This document shows positions 24,041 to 34,048 of a DNA stretch of 64,000 bases, piece after piece. Under the pieces are notes generated by a model. It saw nothing but the letters and a program-made list of their open reading frames with translations. It searched no databases and was not told where the DNA came from. The DNA comes from Gnetum montanum (lineage: Eukaryota; Streptophyta; Gnetopsida; Gnetales; Gnetaceae). The first letter of the stretch is position 1, and each line of letters opens with the position of its first letter. The stretch lies in NCBI GenBank assembly GCA_015680685.1, contig MNCI01001838.1, positions 448,652 to 512,651 of the forward strand, read 5' to 3'. The translations under genes were made by a program, and so were the position numbers.

Positions 24041-25166
24041 TTTCTTAATTTACTTACAAATCATAGGGAATGTTGCATGCAAATCTCTTATAGATCTAGG
24101 CTTAGGAGTAAATCTTATTTTTCAAGATATGTAACAAGCCTAGCATTTACCAAAATTGAAGAAATGTAATATCATGTTAGAGCTTGTGGACTAATTTATT
24201 GTTGTTCCACTTGGATGGGTAGAATGTGTTATAACCACCATAAGTGATTGGTCATACATTGTAAAATTTCTAGTAATTCATGCAAAATAAGGTAGAGTTT
24301 CCAATCATCAAGGATCCTAGCTTAGTATAATTGATAATAAGTTGGGGATAAGAGATTTATCCTTGGAAATTTCCAAGGAAGATGAAAAGGGAATCATATA
24401 GAACCAAAGAGTTCCATGCATCACGTACATCGATATGAGGTGCAATTGCATGGAAAAAGTATGGACTATTAAGAAGATAAATATCTTAACAAGTAGAATT
24501 TGTGTAGAATATGTGTTTGTACAACATTACTGTAGGCAATAGCCACAAAACAAAAGTCACCCTATGGATGACATCTAAAAGAGAATAAAATTTCAAAATA
24601 TGCATGGAACCAATGGAATGGATCCCATGCATATATATAGAAGAAACAAATAAGATAGAATAATTAAGAACATAACTTTCCCATGAAAAATACCAACAAG
24701 ATGAAAATATGGAATAGGGAATGTTAGAGATTCTTGGAGAATGAGAACTAGAGCCTATAAAACTCAAGTAATTACAAGATACACTAAAATATGTGTTTCT
24801 TAATAATGACAAACTAATAATTATCAATATCAATCTTCATAAAAAACAAAAGTAGAATTTACTTATAGTAGTAAACAAATAACCAACAATGTTGGTGTGG
24901 TCATACGATGAGATCATAGGAATTGATCCATTCATCTACTAACATTGAATATACAGAGATCCTATAGTTAAGCCATGTTGCCAATCTCAATGATGCTTGA
25001 ATCCAAAGCTAAAGGAAGTGGTAAAAACAAAAGCTCAAAAACTACTTAAGGCTAGATTAATATATCTAATTATGGATAGTAAATGGATCTGTCAATTAGT
25101 TATTATTCCATAAAAGGAAGGAAAATGGAGGAAGTGTTTTAATTTTTTACTACTAAATATGGTAAT
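24041..25166 (+). pseudogene. Protease and start of reverse transcriptase, element H
   Basis: The protease active site, DSGSG in D, reads SLIDLGLGVNL here (near 24090), so the catalytic triplet is damaged. LSLEISKEDEKG and PCITYID (24360-24430) match the post-protease region of D. The RT start with KGRKMEE and the following FFTTKYG is cut at 25166 by element D exactly within the segment that reads KWRVCIDFRLLN in D. The remainder is at 38106. Confidence 0.8.
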
Positions 25167-26072
25167 TGATAAAGTGCTAAATAGTCGATGCGTCGACTAG
25201 GCCGTGTATACAGGACCCCGTATACGTAGCCGTGTTGACGTGGCCCTGTCAATGCATCCCTCCATGCGTCGACATGGCCCCGTTTACGCGGAGCCTATTT
25301 TAGCCTATAAATAAGTGGGCTCCCGCCACACTTAGGTACCTTTTTGGTAGTTGTAGCAAAGCTCTTGCAGTTTGTTTCCATGAGAGTTAGAATATTTTCC
25401 ATGTTCCCGTAGTAGGTGTAAGAAAGATGTCTAGCTCTTTATTCAAGCACTGATGTACCTGAGCCCATTGGTGTGAACAGTAATAAAGATGAGCTTTTCA
25501 AGCATTCCTTGCAGCGATTGGACTTAGTCATTTGATGCATTTAATAGTTTAATATTTCTATGCTTTAATAATTCCTTAAGTTTCTGTTGTTATTATTTTA
25601 ATCGCTATTTCTCTTTTATAGTTCGTAGAAACCATAAGTACGACCATCCCGAACGTAAACCCAACACTTGGCAACCCAACGACGCTTAATGTCTGGTAAG
25701 CCAGTAGTGGTTAGGGGATGCTCAGGATGTGCACGGAAGATGGGATTGGATACTTATGCTAGGAAGAGTTAAGATATAGATTAGGATAATTATAAATTAC
25801 ATATTATTCCATTCCTTACTTTCCATTCCAAGGATTAGACGCTAGAAGATAAAGTGAAAAAGCCATAAAAATCAGTTGCCTCAAGCTCACTTAACCATCG
25901 CAATTAGAACATCACAAGTCAGGTTGGGAAGATAATGACCATTCTAACACAAGGTTTTGTTGGTTAGGGTTTGGTGTATGCAAAGTGCTTATAGTCTATG
26001 AAATTCGACCGAGTTGCATGTGAACGCCCATGATTCGCATGGTTGGGCGTAGGGGTACCTAGCCGCTCATCA
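25167..26072 (+). repeat. 5' LTR of element D
   Basis: TGATAAAGTGC...CCGCTCATCA. U3 has GTATACG- and GTCGACG-type palindromic units (25195-25290), then the TATA box CTATAAATAAG at 25305-25315. It has fewer U3 units than the 3' LTR. Confidence 0.94.
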
Positions 26073-26073
26073 T

Positions 26074-26091
26074 TGGCACCGTTGCCAGGGA
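26074..26091 (+). promoter_or_regulatory. Primer-binding site, element D
   Basis: TGGCACCGTTGCCAGGGA matches the complement of the plant tRNA-Asp(GUC) 3' end at 16 of 18 positions; both differences are G-to-A. tRNA-Asp priming is characteristic of Athila-type elements. Confidence 0.88.
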
Positions 26092-26259
26092 CTGTTAGTC
26101 TTACATGCACCATTTAACCTTAGCAAAATTATCATTCACGTCATTGGAACGGACCCAGGATAGTAAAATCTATGCACGCTAGGCGGACTAAGTAAAAAAG
26201 TAAGGTAAACCAATTAGTGGATCATCTAATATCCAACACGTTTTCTTCTCACAGGCAAG

Positions 26260-28500
26260 ATGGATCCAACCCACTGGTGCCACAAGAATGTTAGGTGGTA
26301 TACACACATCCAGATGAATATATCCCTGACTTCACGTTCATCCTACATCAGGATGAACATCTACGCTGGCGGGACATGGAAACCAACATCATACTACCGC
26401 TTGATCGATCGGCTCCTGGAATGCTGTTTCACAATCTTGCCATACTAGGCATCTAGGACTGCGGTGTTAAGTACATCATGGAGGACCATGACTACTGGCA
26501 CTATCATCCCACTGAGGCCCAATGCGTACGAGACCAGCAGTAAGTAGAACGATATGAACACATGAAGGGGAAACAGTTTAGTAACCCCTTATTCTTGCAA
26601 GGGCTGCTGGACAATAAGGAAGATGTCTTTCATGATTGCCATTAGGCCGAACTTCCTTTGGGGCATCAGATCATTCAGTCCATCATCTATAACAAGCAAT
26701 CAAGTGACTGGAATCCCCATGAGGATGGAGGGTCACGTAGGAGAGGTCATGACACAAGTAAGGATGGGTAAGAAGATCGAGGCCACCATTAGAGCAGAGG
26801 GAGAGATCGATACCAGGGTGGTGGAAATCCCTCTCCCTCTTCTCCATCCTCTTGCTCCCCTATACCTTCATCTAGTTTAGACTCTGATCATAACTGTGGT
26901 AGAAAGGAGTGAGGTGATGGTGGTTGTAAGGACCGAAAGGAATGGTGTGAGGAAGCGCATGACCAATCATGTAAGGCACACCATCATGAAAGGAGAGGCA
27001 GCTAAAATCATCATAGAAATCATGGTCCTCAACAAGACTATGACTCAGATGAACCATTGTTGGCTACTCGAAGCATGCTTCATATCTTCAAGGTAGTTCA
27101 GATACCCAACAGGCACTTGAAGGATAGCCGGATCAAATGCATTGACATGAACAACATCCCTAGATTTGAAGGGGGATACAATTGTGATCCGCAAACTCAC
27201 CTACAAGTGTTTCATGATGCTTGCACCCTGTAGAACATTGACAACGATTGGCAAAAGCTCAAGCTATTCCCTCGCACACTCATCAAAGAAGCAGAAAGTT
27301 GGTACCAGTCTTTGGAACCGGAATCAATTAGGAGATGGAGTACAATGCTAGAGAATTTCAACGACAAGTATCAAACCTACTCCAGAGTGGCGAATCTGAG
27401 ATGTCAAATCCAAGGCTAGAAGCAAGGTAATCATGAGCCCATGGATGCAGCCATAAGTAGATACTATTCATTGTTACATCGGTGCCCTAGTCATAGCTAC
27501 TCTCAGTGGGCATAGCTTTGCCAAATCATTGATGGGCTCTGCTTTGAAACTAGAAAGACCCTTGGCATGTACACCCAGGGANAATATTGGCAAAGGTTGA
27601 CAAGATGTGGGACTCTCTAGATGAAAAATTTCAAAGTGTTTTGAAAATCACATAGGAGTCCAGAGAGCAAGGTAATGATCGTGATCGACGTAGGAAGAAG
27701 GAAGCTGAACGTGCCCACCATAAGGGTAAGAGTAAAGTTGCTGTAGTAGAATAGATTGCAGACTCTGATACAAAGGAAGATAACAAATATGACATATGCC
27801 AATATGAACATCCTAAGGGGTGTTATCTCGTGGTGTCACATCTACAAGAGTTTGGGGTGTATGCGTTGAATCATCACTTGGCAAAGAGGCAAACACCCTA
27901 AAGGGTGCCTTACCCATAAGGAAATCCTAGGCAATTCCACCAATAGCAAGGATATTATCCAAGTGGAGCACCACCGCAACCTTATGAATACTTTTAGTAG
28001 TGGCAGCACCCACAAGTGTGGGGGATGCCACCTCCAAGGTAGCAGTACCCTTACCGACAGCCAGATCCCTATGGTTACTACGTTTAGCAACTAGTCTCTC
28101 CACAGGATTCTTCTAGTCACATAACCTTTTAGAATTACTACCACCCCCTAGAATATTTCCAACCACAATCTCTATCATCCAAGGAGGGAAATCCCACATC
28201 TTTACTATCCTCCATCACCTTCTCCTGCTGTCCCCACTCAAGAGCATCCCACTTAGCTACCTCCTACTCCACCTATGTAAGGGGAAATCCCACCACAACC
28301 ACAACAATGCAATGCTACAAGGGCTGTCAACCTATAATCAGCTCCTCAACTGAGTGGACCAGAAGCCAAGCCACGAAAACATCCCTTCTTCTAGCCCAAT
28401 AACTTAAGCACACCCTCACACACACTTGTGGCTGATGCCTCTGAACCTCAAACCACCTCCACTGTTCCACCCTTTGAGCAGCCTTCAAACCAAATGCCCT
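26260..28500 (+). pseudogene. gag of element D
   Basis: Starts at ATG 26260 or slightly upstream. A variable N-terminal part with an Arg/Gly/Asp-rich basic segment precedes the capsid-like core at about 27064-27581: IKCIDMNNIPRFEGGY, HLQVFHDACTL, KLKLFPRTLIKEAESWY, RRWSTMLENFNDKYQTY and YYSLLHRC. Compared with B, about 190 bases are missing at the ambiguous base 27582. A degenerate knuckle reads CQYEHPKGC (about 27800). A Gln/Pro/Tyr-rich tail with KPRKHPFF (28365) leads towards protease. Frames shift several times, so this is a relic. Confidence 0.82.
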
Positions 28501-28550
28501 CCAATGTACAAATGGTCATGCTCACACACGCAATGACTAACTAGATAAAG

Positions 28551-29273
28551 GTGGGTCATCTTTCCCAAAAATTGACTGATTCGGAAAGTCCCCTCATCTA
28601 TCTTCATGTGGTAAGAAATGAGCCATGTAAAGCTCTTCTGGACTCGGGGTCAGGAGTTAACTTGTTTTTACATGACATGTACAAGAATTGGAACCTTCCC
28701 CTGTTAAAGAAGAGCAACATTCAGCTTGAGCTGGCAGACCAATCCATTATTGTTCCCTTAGGATTGGTGGAGGACATTATGACCACCGTTTTTGGGTGGT
28801 CCTATCCTGCTAATTTCCTTATCATCCGTGTTGAGAATTGCAAGGGGAACTTTCCAATCATAATGGGAAGAGCCTGGCTGAGCATGGTGGATGCAAGACT
28901 AGGACTTCGAGATCTTTCCCTTGAAATTTCAAAGGAAAATCCTTTTGGGAAGATCAAGAAGAAGCGCATTCCATGCATCGCGTACAGTGACTCTGGGTGC
29001 AATTGTGTGCAACAGCTGTGGTCTGCTAAGCAGACATCTATTCAAGCACGTAGTCAGTATACCAAGGAATTCCAAGTTCAACAATGCTTGTACGTAGCAA
29101 CCATAACTCAAGAAGGTACCCAATGGCTGACCACTGATCCTGTTAGCAGCACCTTGTGCATGGAACCATCTGAGGGGCTTGTACGTGCCTACATAGAAAG
29201 CATGGACCATTTGGAAGAGGTTCATCAACAAGTATCCACTGTTGATAACCATGATGATTGGGGAAAGTTGTAA
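28551..29273 (+). pseudogene. Aspartic protease region of element D (open segment of a broken pol)
   Basis: A 240-codon open stretch. The retropepsin active site is ALLDSGSGVNLF (near 28630-28665); the flap region and IIMGRAWLS (about 28860), the usual second conserved Ile-x-Gly-Arg box, follow. The part after residue 120 links protease to RT and is conserved in A and H (TLCMEPSEG), but no function can be assigned to it. The open frame survives although the rest of pol is broken. It is cut from RT by a stop at 29271-29273. Confidence 0.82.
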
Positions 29274-30380
29274 ATCTCTAAAATTTTCAAACAAGAGCCC
29301 TTGGAACTCAAACCCTTACCAGCCCACCTAAAATATGCATTTTTGCAGAATAGGAAACTGGTGATTAGTAATGCCACCCTTGCTCCTAAATAGAAGAAGA
29401 AATTGCTGAAGGTGGTAAACAAATGGGATGCTGTTTTTGCATGGTCGTATCCTAAATTAACATGAGTTGATCCTAGGGTTTGCCAACATCAGATTTATAT
29501 TGAGCCCTCCATGAAGCCATGAAGACAACCACAAAGGCGATTGAACCCCAAATTGAAGCAGGTCATTAATGATGAAATCGAACAGTTGCTAAAAGCGGGG
29601 TTCATCTACTCTATTGCCGATAGAGAATGGGTCAATCCACTCATTATTGTGCCAAAGAAATGTGGCAAATGGAGGGTCTGTATAGATTTTCGATTGCTCA
29701 ACATGGGTACCTTCAAAGCTCACTTCCTACTCCCATTTGTGGACCAAGTGTTGGATACCATTATGGGGCATCGTTATTATAGCTTTTTGGATGGTTATAG
29801 TGGCTATAACCAAATTCAAATTGCACCAGAGGACCAGGCCAAGACAACCTTCACAAGTTCCTGGGGGACTTTTGCATATAAAAACATGCCTTTTGGCCTA
29901 TGTAATGTGCCTGCCACTTTCCAACGCCTTGTCCTTAGTATCTTCCAAGCGCAAATTGGCAATGGGGTAGAAGTATTCATGGATGACTTCTCTACCTATG
30001 GGGCCATGTTCGATCAAGCCTTAGACCACCTTAAGCAAGTTCTAAAAAGATGTGTGGACACTAACTTACAACTCAACTGGCAGAAAATCCACTTAATGAT
30101 CCAAAAGGGCATTGTGCTAGGGCACCATATTTTACAAATAGGGATTAGCGTGGATCCTCACAAAATCAGGGTCATCCAAGGAATTACCAGGTAACCAAGA
30201 ACTGTAAAAGATGTTCGATCATTCCTTGGCCATAGTAGTTACTACCAGCGCTTGATTGAAAACTTCTTAAAGATCACCAAGCCGTTCGTGGAACTCATGA
30301 AGAAAGATGCTCCATTCATCTAGATTAGGGAATGTGAATCCGCATTCCAAACACTTAAATAGAAACTCATAGAGACTCCA
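29274..30380 (+). pseudogene. Reverse transcriptase of element D
   Basis: The open part at 29541-30194 covers most of the RT fingers and palm: VPKKCGKWRVCIDFRLLN, FLDGYSGYNQIQIAPEDQ, FTSSWGTFAYKNMPFGL, the active-site box VFMDDF (near 29975) and the thumb motif GIVLGHHI. A stop (TAA at 30193) and further stops interrupt the connection to RNase H. The closest match by memory is the Athila/Tat branch of Ty3/gypsy. Confidence 0.92.
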
Positions 30381-30800
30381 GTTCTATGGGTACCTGATTG
30401 GTCTAGGCCTTTCCACATCATGATGGATGCATCCAATTATGCATTGGGAGTCGTGCTTACATAGTGGGAGGATAAAAAATGCCCATGCTATATTCACTGT
30501 GCAAGCCGTAGCATTGTGGGTGCTCAGCTTAACTACACCATCACCAAAAAGGAGTTGATGGCGGTGGTGTTTACCTTGGAAAAATTCTGACATTATGTGC
30601 TCGGGTACAAGGTGTTTGTGCATACCAACCATAGTGCCATCTGATTCTTGATGAACAAACCAACGATGAGCCCCCATATCATACAGTGGTCGGTGATTCT
30701 TCAAGAATTTGACCTCACTATGGTAGATCAGAAGGGGATTGAGAATATTGTTGTTGACCACTTGTCTTGCTGTGATGGTATGACATAGAAGACGAGGAGC
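30381..30800 (+). pseudogene. RNase H of element D
   Basis: HIMMDASNYALG (first catalytic Asp), KKELMAVVFTLEKF (catalytic Glu) and HTNHSAI, where the usual Asp of TDH is Asn; then WSVILQEFD and NIVVDHLS. It contains several stops. RNase H would remove the RNA strand during reverse transcription. Confidence 0.85.
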
Positions 30801-32161
30801 CCCTCTCCGACCAATTTCTAGATGAACTTCTATTCGCGGAAGCGGTCGATTCGTAGGTGCCCAAGGGCTCACCTTGGTTCAACCACATCCTCACCTACCT
30901 CACAACTCAGGAATTTCCAATGGAGTGGAACCATTAGTAGAAAGAATAGTTTCTCCATAAGGCCAAGCGCTTCATGGAAATCAATGGCCACCTTTATAAG
31001 GTATGTGCAGATGGCCTAGTTCGATGGTGTGTCCCTGATGATGATACCTTGTGCATCCTCCAAGATGCTCATGAGGGCCCTTGTGGAGACCACTATGCTA
31101 GACGACACACGGCCATTAAGATCCTGCTTGTAGGATATTACTAGCCCACAATTTTCAGGGATGCAGATTGGTTTGCCCGCTCCTGTGAAAGATGCTAGAG
31201 AGACAGTGGGATGACTGTACAATTGGAGGGACCTCAACAGTGGATCCAACCACTGGAGCCCTTCGACATATGGGGCATTAACTTCATAGGTCCCATCACA
31301 CCCCTATCCAATGGAAAGGCATACATCATCGTGGCTATGAACTACTGCATAAAGTGAATGGAGGCGGCAGCCATTGTTAACTGTTCCTCCAACACCACTG
31401 TAGAATTTGTCCAACAACAAATTGTCAATAGGTTTGGACTGCCACATGCACTCATCTCAGATAATGGAATGCATTTCATAGGTGTCACCTTTCGTAAACT
31501 CATGCAACACTTGGGGGTTACCCATAAATTTACAACTTCTTATCATCCCCAAGCCAAAACAGGCAGGTTGAAGTCATCAATAGGGAGATCACTAGAATCC
31601 TCACTTGAACCATCTGGGAAAAAAAACAGGGACTAGAGCACCAAATTTAACAATGCCCTTTGGGACTATCGCTCCACTTGGAAACTTCCTATAGGTTACT
31701 CTCCTTATGAGTTAGTGTACGGTAAGCTACCAAAACTTTCAATCCAGGTATAACTCTAGATACTATCCATAGCCAGTGACTTAGGTCTTGACCTACCACT
31801 AGCACAACGTGAATGAATTATCAACCTAAGAATGCTAGATGAGAATCAATTAGTGGCCCTGTCTTCAAATGAGATCCACAAGGCCTACAATAAAAAATGT
31901 CATGATCTTAGGATTCGGAATGTAACATTTAGACATGGAGATGAGGTGCTTTACTAGAACCCCACACACGTACGAAAATCGACCAAGTTTCAAACACTGT
32001 GGGAGGGACCTTACATTGTCTCCGAAACCTTTCCATCCTGGGCCTTGCTTATACACAAACCTGAGGACCCCACTAGAATGTATTTGATCAATTGGAAGCG
32101 ATTAAAACCTTTCTGTGAACTCCACCTAACCAGTGCTACTGCCTCATTGTCACCGGGATAG
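30801..32161 (+). pseudogene. Integrase of element D
   Basis: Zinc-finger region HEGPCGDHYARRH...CERC (about 31066-31195). In the core the first catalytic position reads WGINFIGP (Asp to Asn), the second ISDNGMHF, and the Glu region is hit by a frameshift after HPQAK (near 31558). The C-terminal part resembles that of A and ends at TAG 32159-32161. It has no chromodomain. Confidence 0.85.
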
Positions 32162-33480
32162 CCTCATTCCATTTTTCACATCTCCTCCTTTCTGTCTAGT
32201 CATGGGGGAGACCGTCCTCCATGCTAATCCATTCTACCAAGCTTCCCATATTTTTTTTGAGATTTCTTATTTAACACCTTTTTGTTTTTCAACATTGTTT
32301 GTACGTTTGCTAATTCTTACTAACTTTTCCTTTCTTTAATTACTTTTCCATTTCTTTGTTGATTATTTATGCATGTGTGTGTGTTTAATTTTTAATTGGT
32401 TGCTAATAAGTCATCTTATTGTCATTAGGTGTCTAGCGTGGATGGTTTTCATTGCGATGGGTCGTGTGAAATGATCCACCTAGTTTATCTCGCTCCTACC
32501 CTCACATTGTTGTTCTTGGACTTTATGCCTATTTTCATCTCATAAAATCAGTAGTGAGTCCATGTCATCCATCCATTCATCCACTCCATGGCATTACTTT
32601 CTCTGGAAACATGCAAGCCCTTCACTTAAAAACATTTTAATTAATGCATGGGTCTTTGCATGGCGTGGTTCCCATGAAATACCAAGAAAATGAAAAATAA
32701 AATCATAACTATGTGGGAATTCAAAGCACACCCCTTAGACCGCCTCTCACGGGCCACCAAAACTAGTTATGGGACTCACTTCATCCCCTCTAACTTAGTC
32801 TCGTTTCACTTCCTTCCTCTCACACCTGTTGGAGTGGTGGTTTTCTATGGGTGCATTCTAATACTTGGAGGATGGACAAGGCTTCACCTGTTGCTACGAT
32901 GTCACTGTATGTGGTTGGTTTTGGGTCTGAACTCAAGAAAGGTCCTACTGGGTCACTTAACCACAACTTCACATGGGGTTTCATGTGATCGATGATCAAA
33001 ATCCGAATTCTCTCTCTCTCTCTCTTCATCCATTTCTCTCCATAACTCACCTCACTACCCATCTTATGTTTTGAAAGTTTGTCGTGATTTCCATGAACTT
33101 CTCATGTCTTGGTAGGTTCTCATGGATGGGGGTATTAACTTGCGATCACCATTTCTTGACCTCAAGGCCCACGGACTTCGGTGTTGAGGATATGCAAGGG
33201 CTACTGAGGCTACTGCCTCCTATGGGGAGGACCCACTTTCATATTCTTGGTCCCGTTTGTTAGCCTCCCATCCTTTTGATTTCCTGGTTGATTGTTTTCA
33301 TGATACCCATTGCTCAATTTCCTCTCCACGGAGTTCTTTTTCCATGTTCTCCTACCTTTGACTCTTTTTGTAGCCTAGTTTACCTTCCTCTTTTTCTCAG
33401 CCACATTCCCAATTTCTCAAGCTCTTCAACCACCCCAATTTGATGTTTTTAATTTATTTTTTGAGCTTTATTTTGTTGGG
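32162..33480 (+). other. Non-coding spacer of element D
   Basis: A G-rich motif (GTCATGGGGGAGA near 32199), a T-rich tract, a CAGTAGTGAGTCCA block (32552), a CT microsatellite (about 33009-33026) and the conserved hairpin at 33188-33246. Some 60-100-codon open frames here are not conserved among the other spacers. Confidence 0.7.
33188..33246 (+). other. Conserved spacer hairpin, element D copy
   Basis: Arms GGATATGCAAG (33188-33198) and CTTTCATATTC (33236-33246). The inner stem GAGGC-TACT-GCCTC (33206-33219) is perfect. The loop contains GGGGAGGACCCACTT. Confidence 0.75.
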
Positions 33481-33504
33481 TCAACACTAGTCAATGGGTG
33501 AAAC

Positions 33505-33605
33505 CCCCTACATATACAGGGCCCTGTATATGCAGCCCCCTGTGTATATGCAGCTGCATATACACAGCCCCGTCGATGCAACACAAAAACATTATATATA
33601 CCCCT
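33505..33605 (+). promoter_or_regulatory. Internal promoter-like block of element D (two perfect palindromes and TATA box)
   Basis: A perfect 22-bp palindrome at 33511-33532 (half-site CATATACAGGG) is followed by a perfect 28-bp palindrome at 33540-33567 (half-site CTGTGTATATGCAG). A TATA box (TTATATATA, 33592-33600) comes 25 bp later. This repeats the palindrome-then-TATA plan of the D LTR. A possible splice donor AAG-GTATGC lies at 33748. The 3' reading frame starts 450 bp downstream. Its role as a promoter is inferred. Confidence 0.6.
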
Positions 33606-33762
33606 GTTGCACATGATACTTAGCTCATTCTGCAAACAAATTGGGGGGATATTTTTCATTATTTTTTCCTCAACTCTTCTTCCAAGCACTTACGTTATCC
33701 ATCGCGCGTCCTAACCTACCTATCCTTCCCCTCTTTAGCAACCGAAGGTATGCTCTTAGTTG

Positions 33763-33790
33763 TGGGGTGGGGGGGGGGGGGGGGGGGGTG
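33763..33790 (+). repeat. Poly-G tract
   Basis: A run of about 20 or more G residues with one T. It lies in the presumed leader between the internal TATA box and the 3' frame. Confidence 0.9.
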
Positions 33791-34048
33791 AGGCCTATTA
33801 GAAATTAATTAATTAATTAATTGATTTATTGATTAAGACTTCACACCTCTTAAGGAAAGAAACGAAAACAATAGTTTAAACTCCAACTTATCCTTTATTT
33901 ATTTTTGTTCTAACCCATCAACAAATACTTCAGGGGATTTAATGGGATGCATGTGCCAGTACCATAACTTAGTCAAATTGAGAAGGTGTATGAGGACCAT
34001 TTTGAGTAGCTTATGCATAATCTAATTAGTGGTTATGGTTGATTTCAT

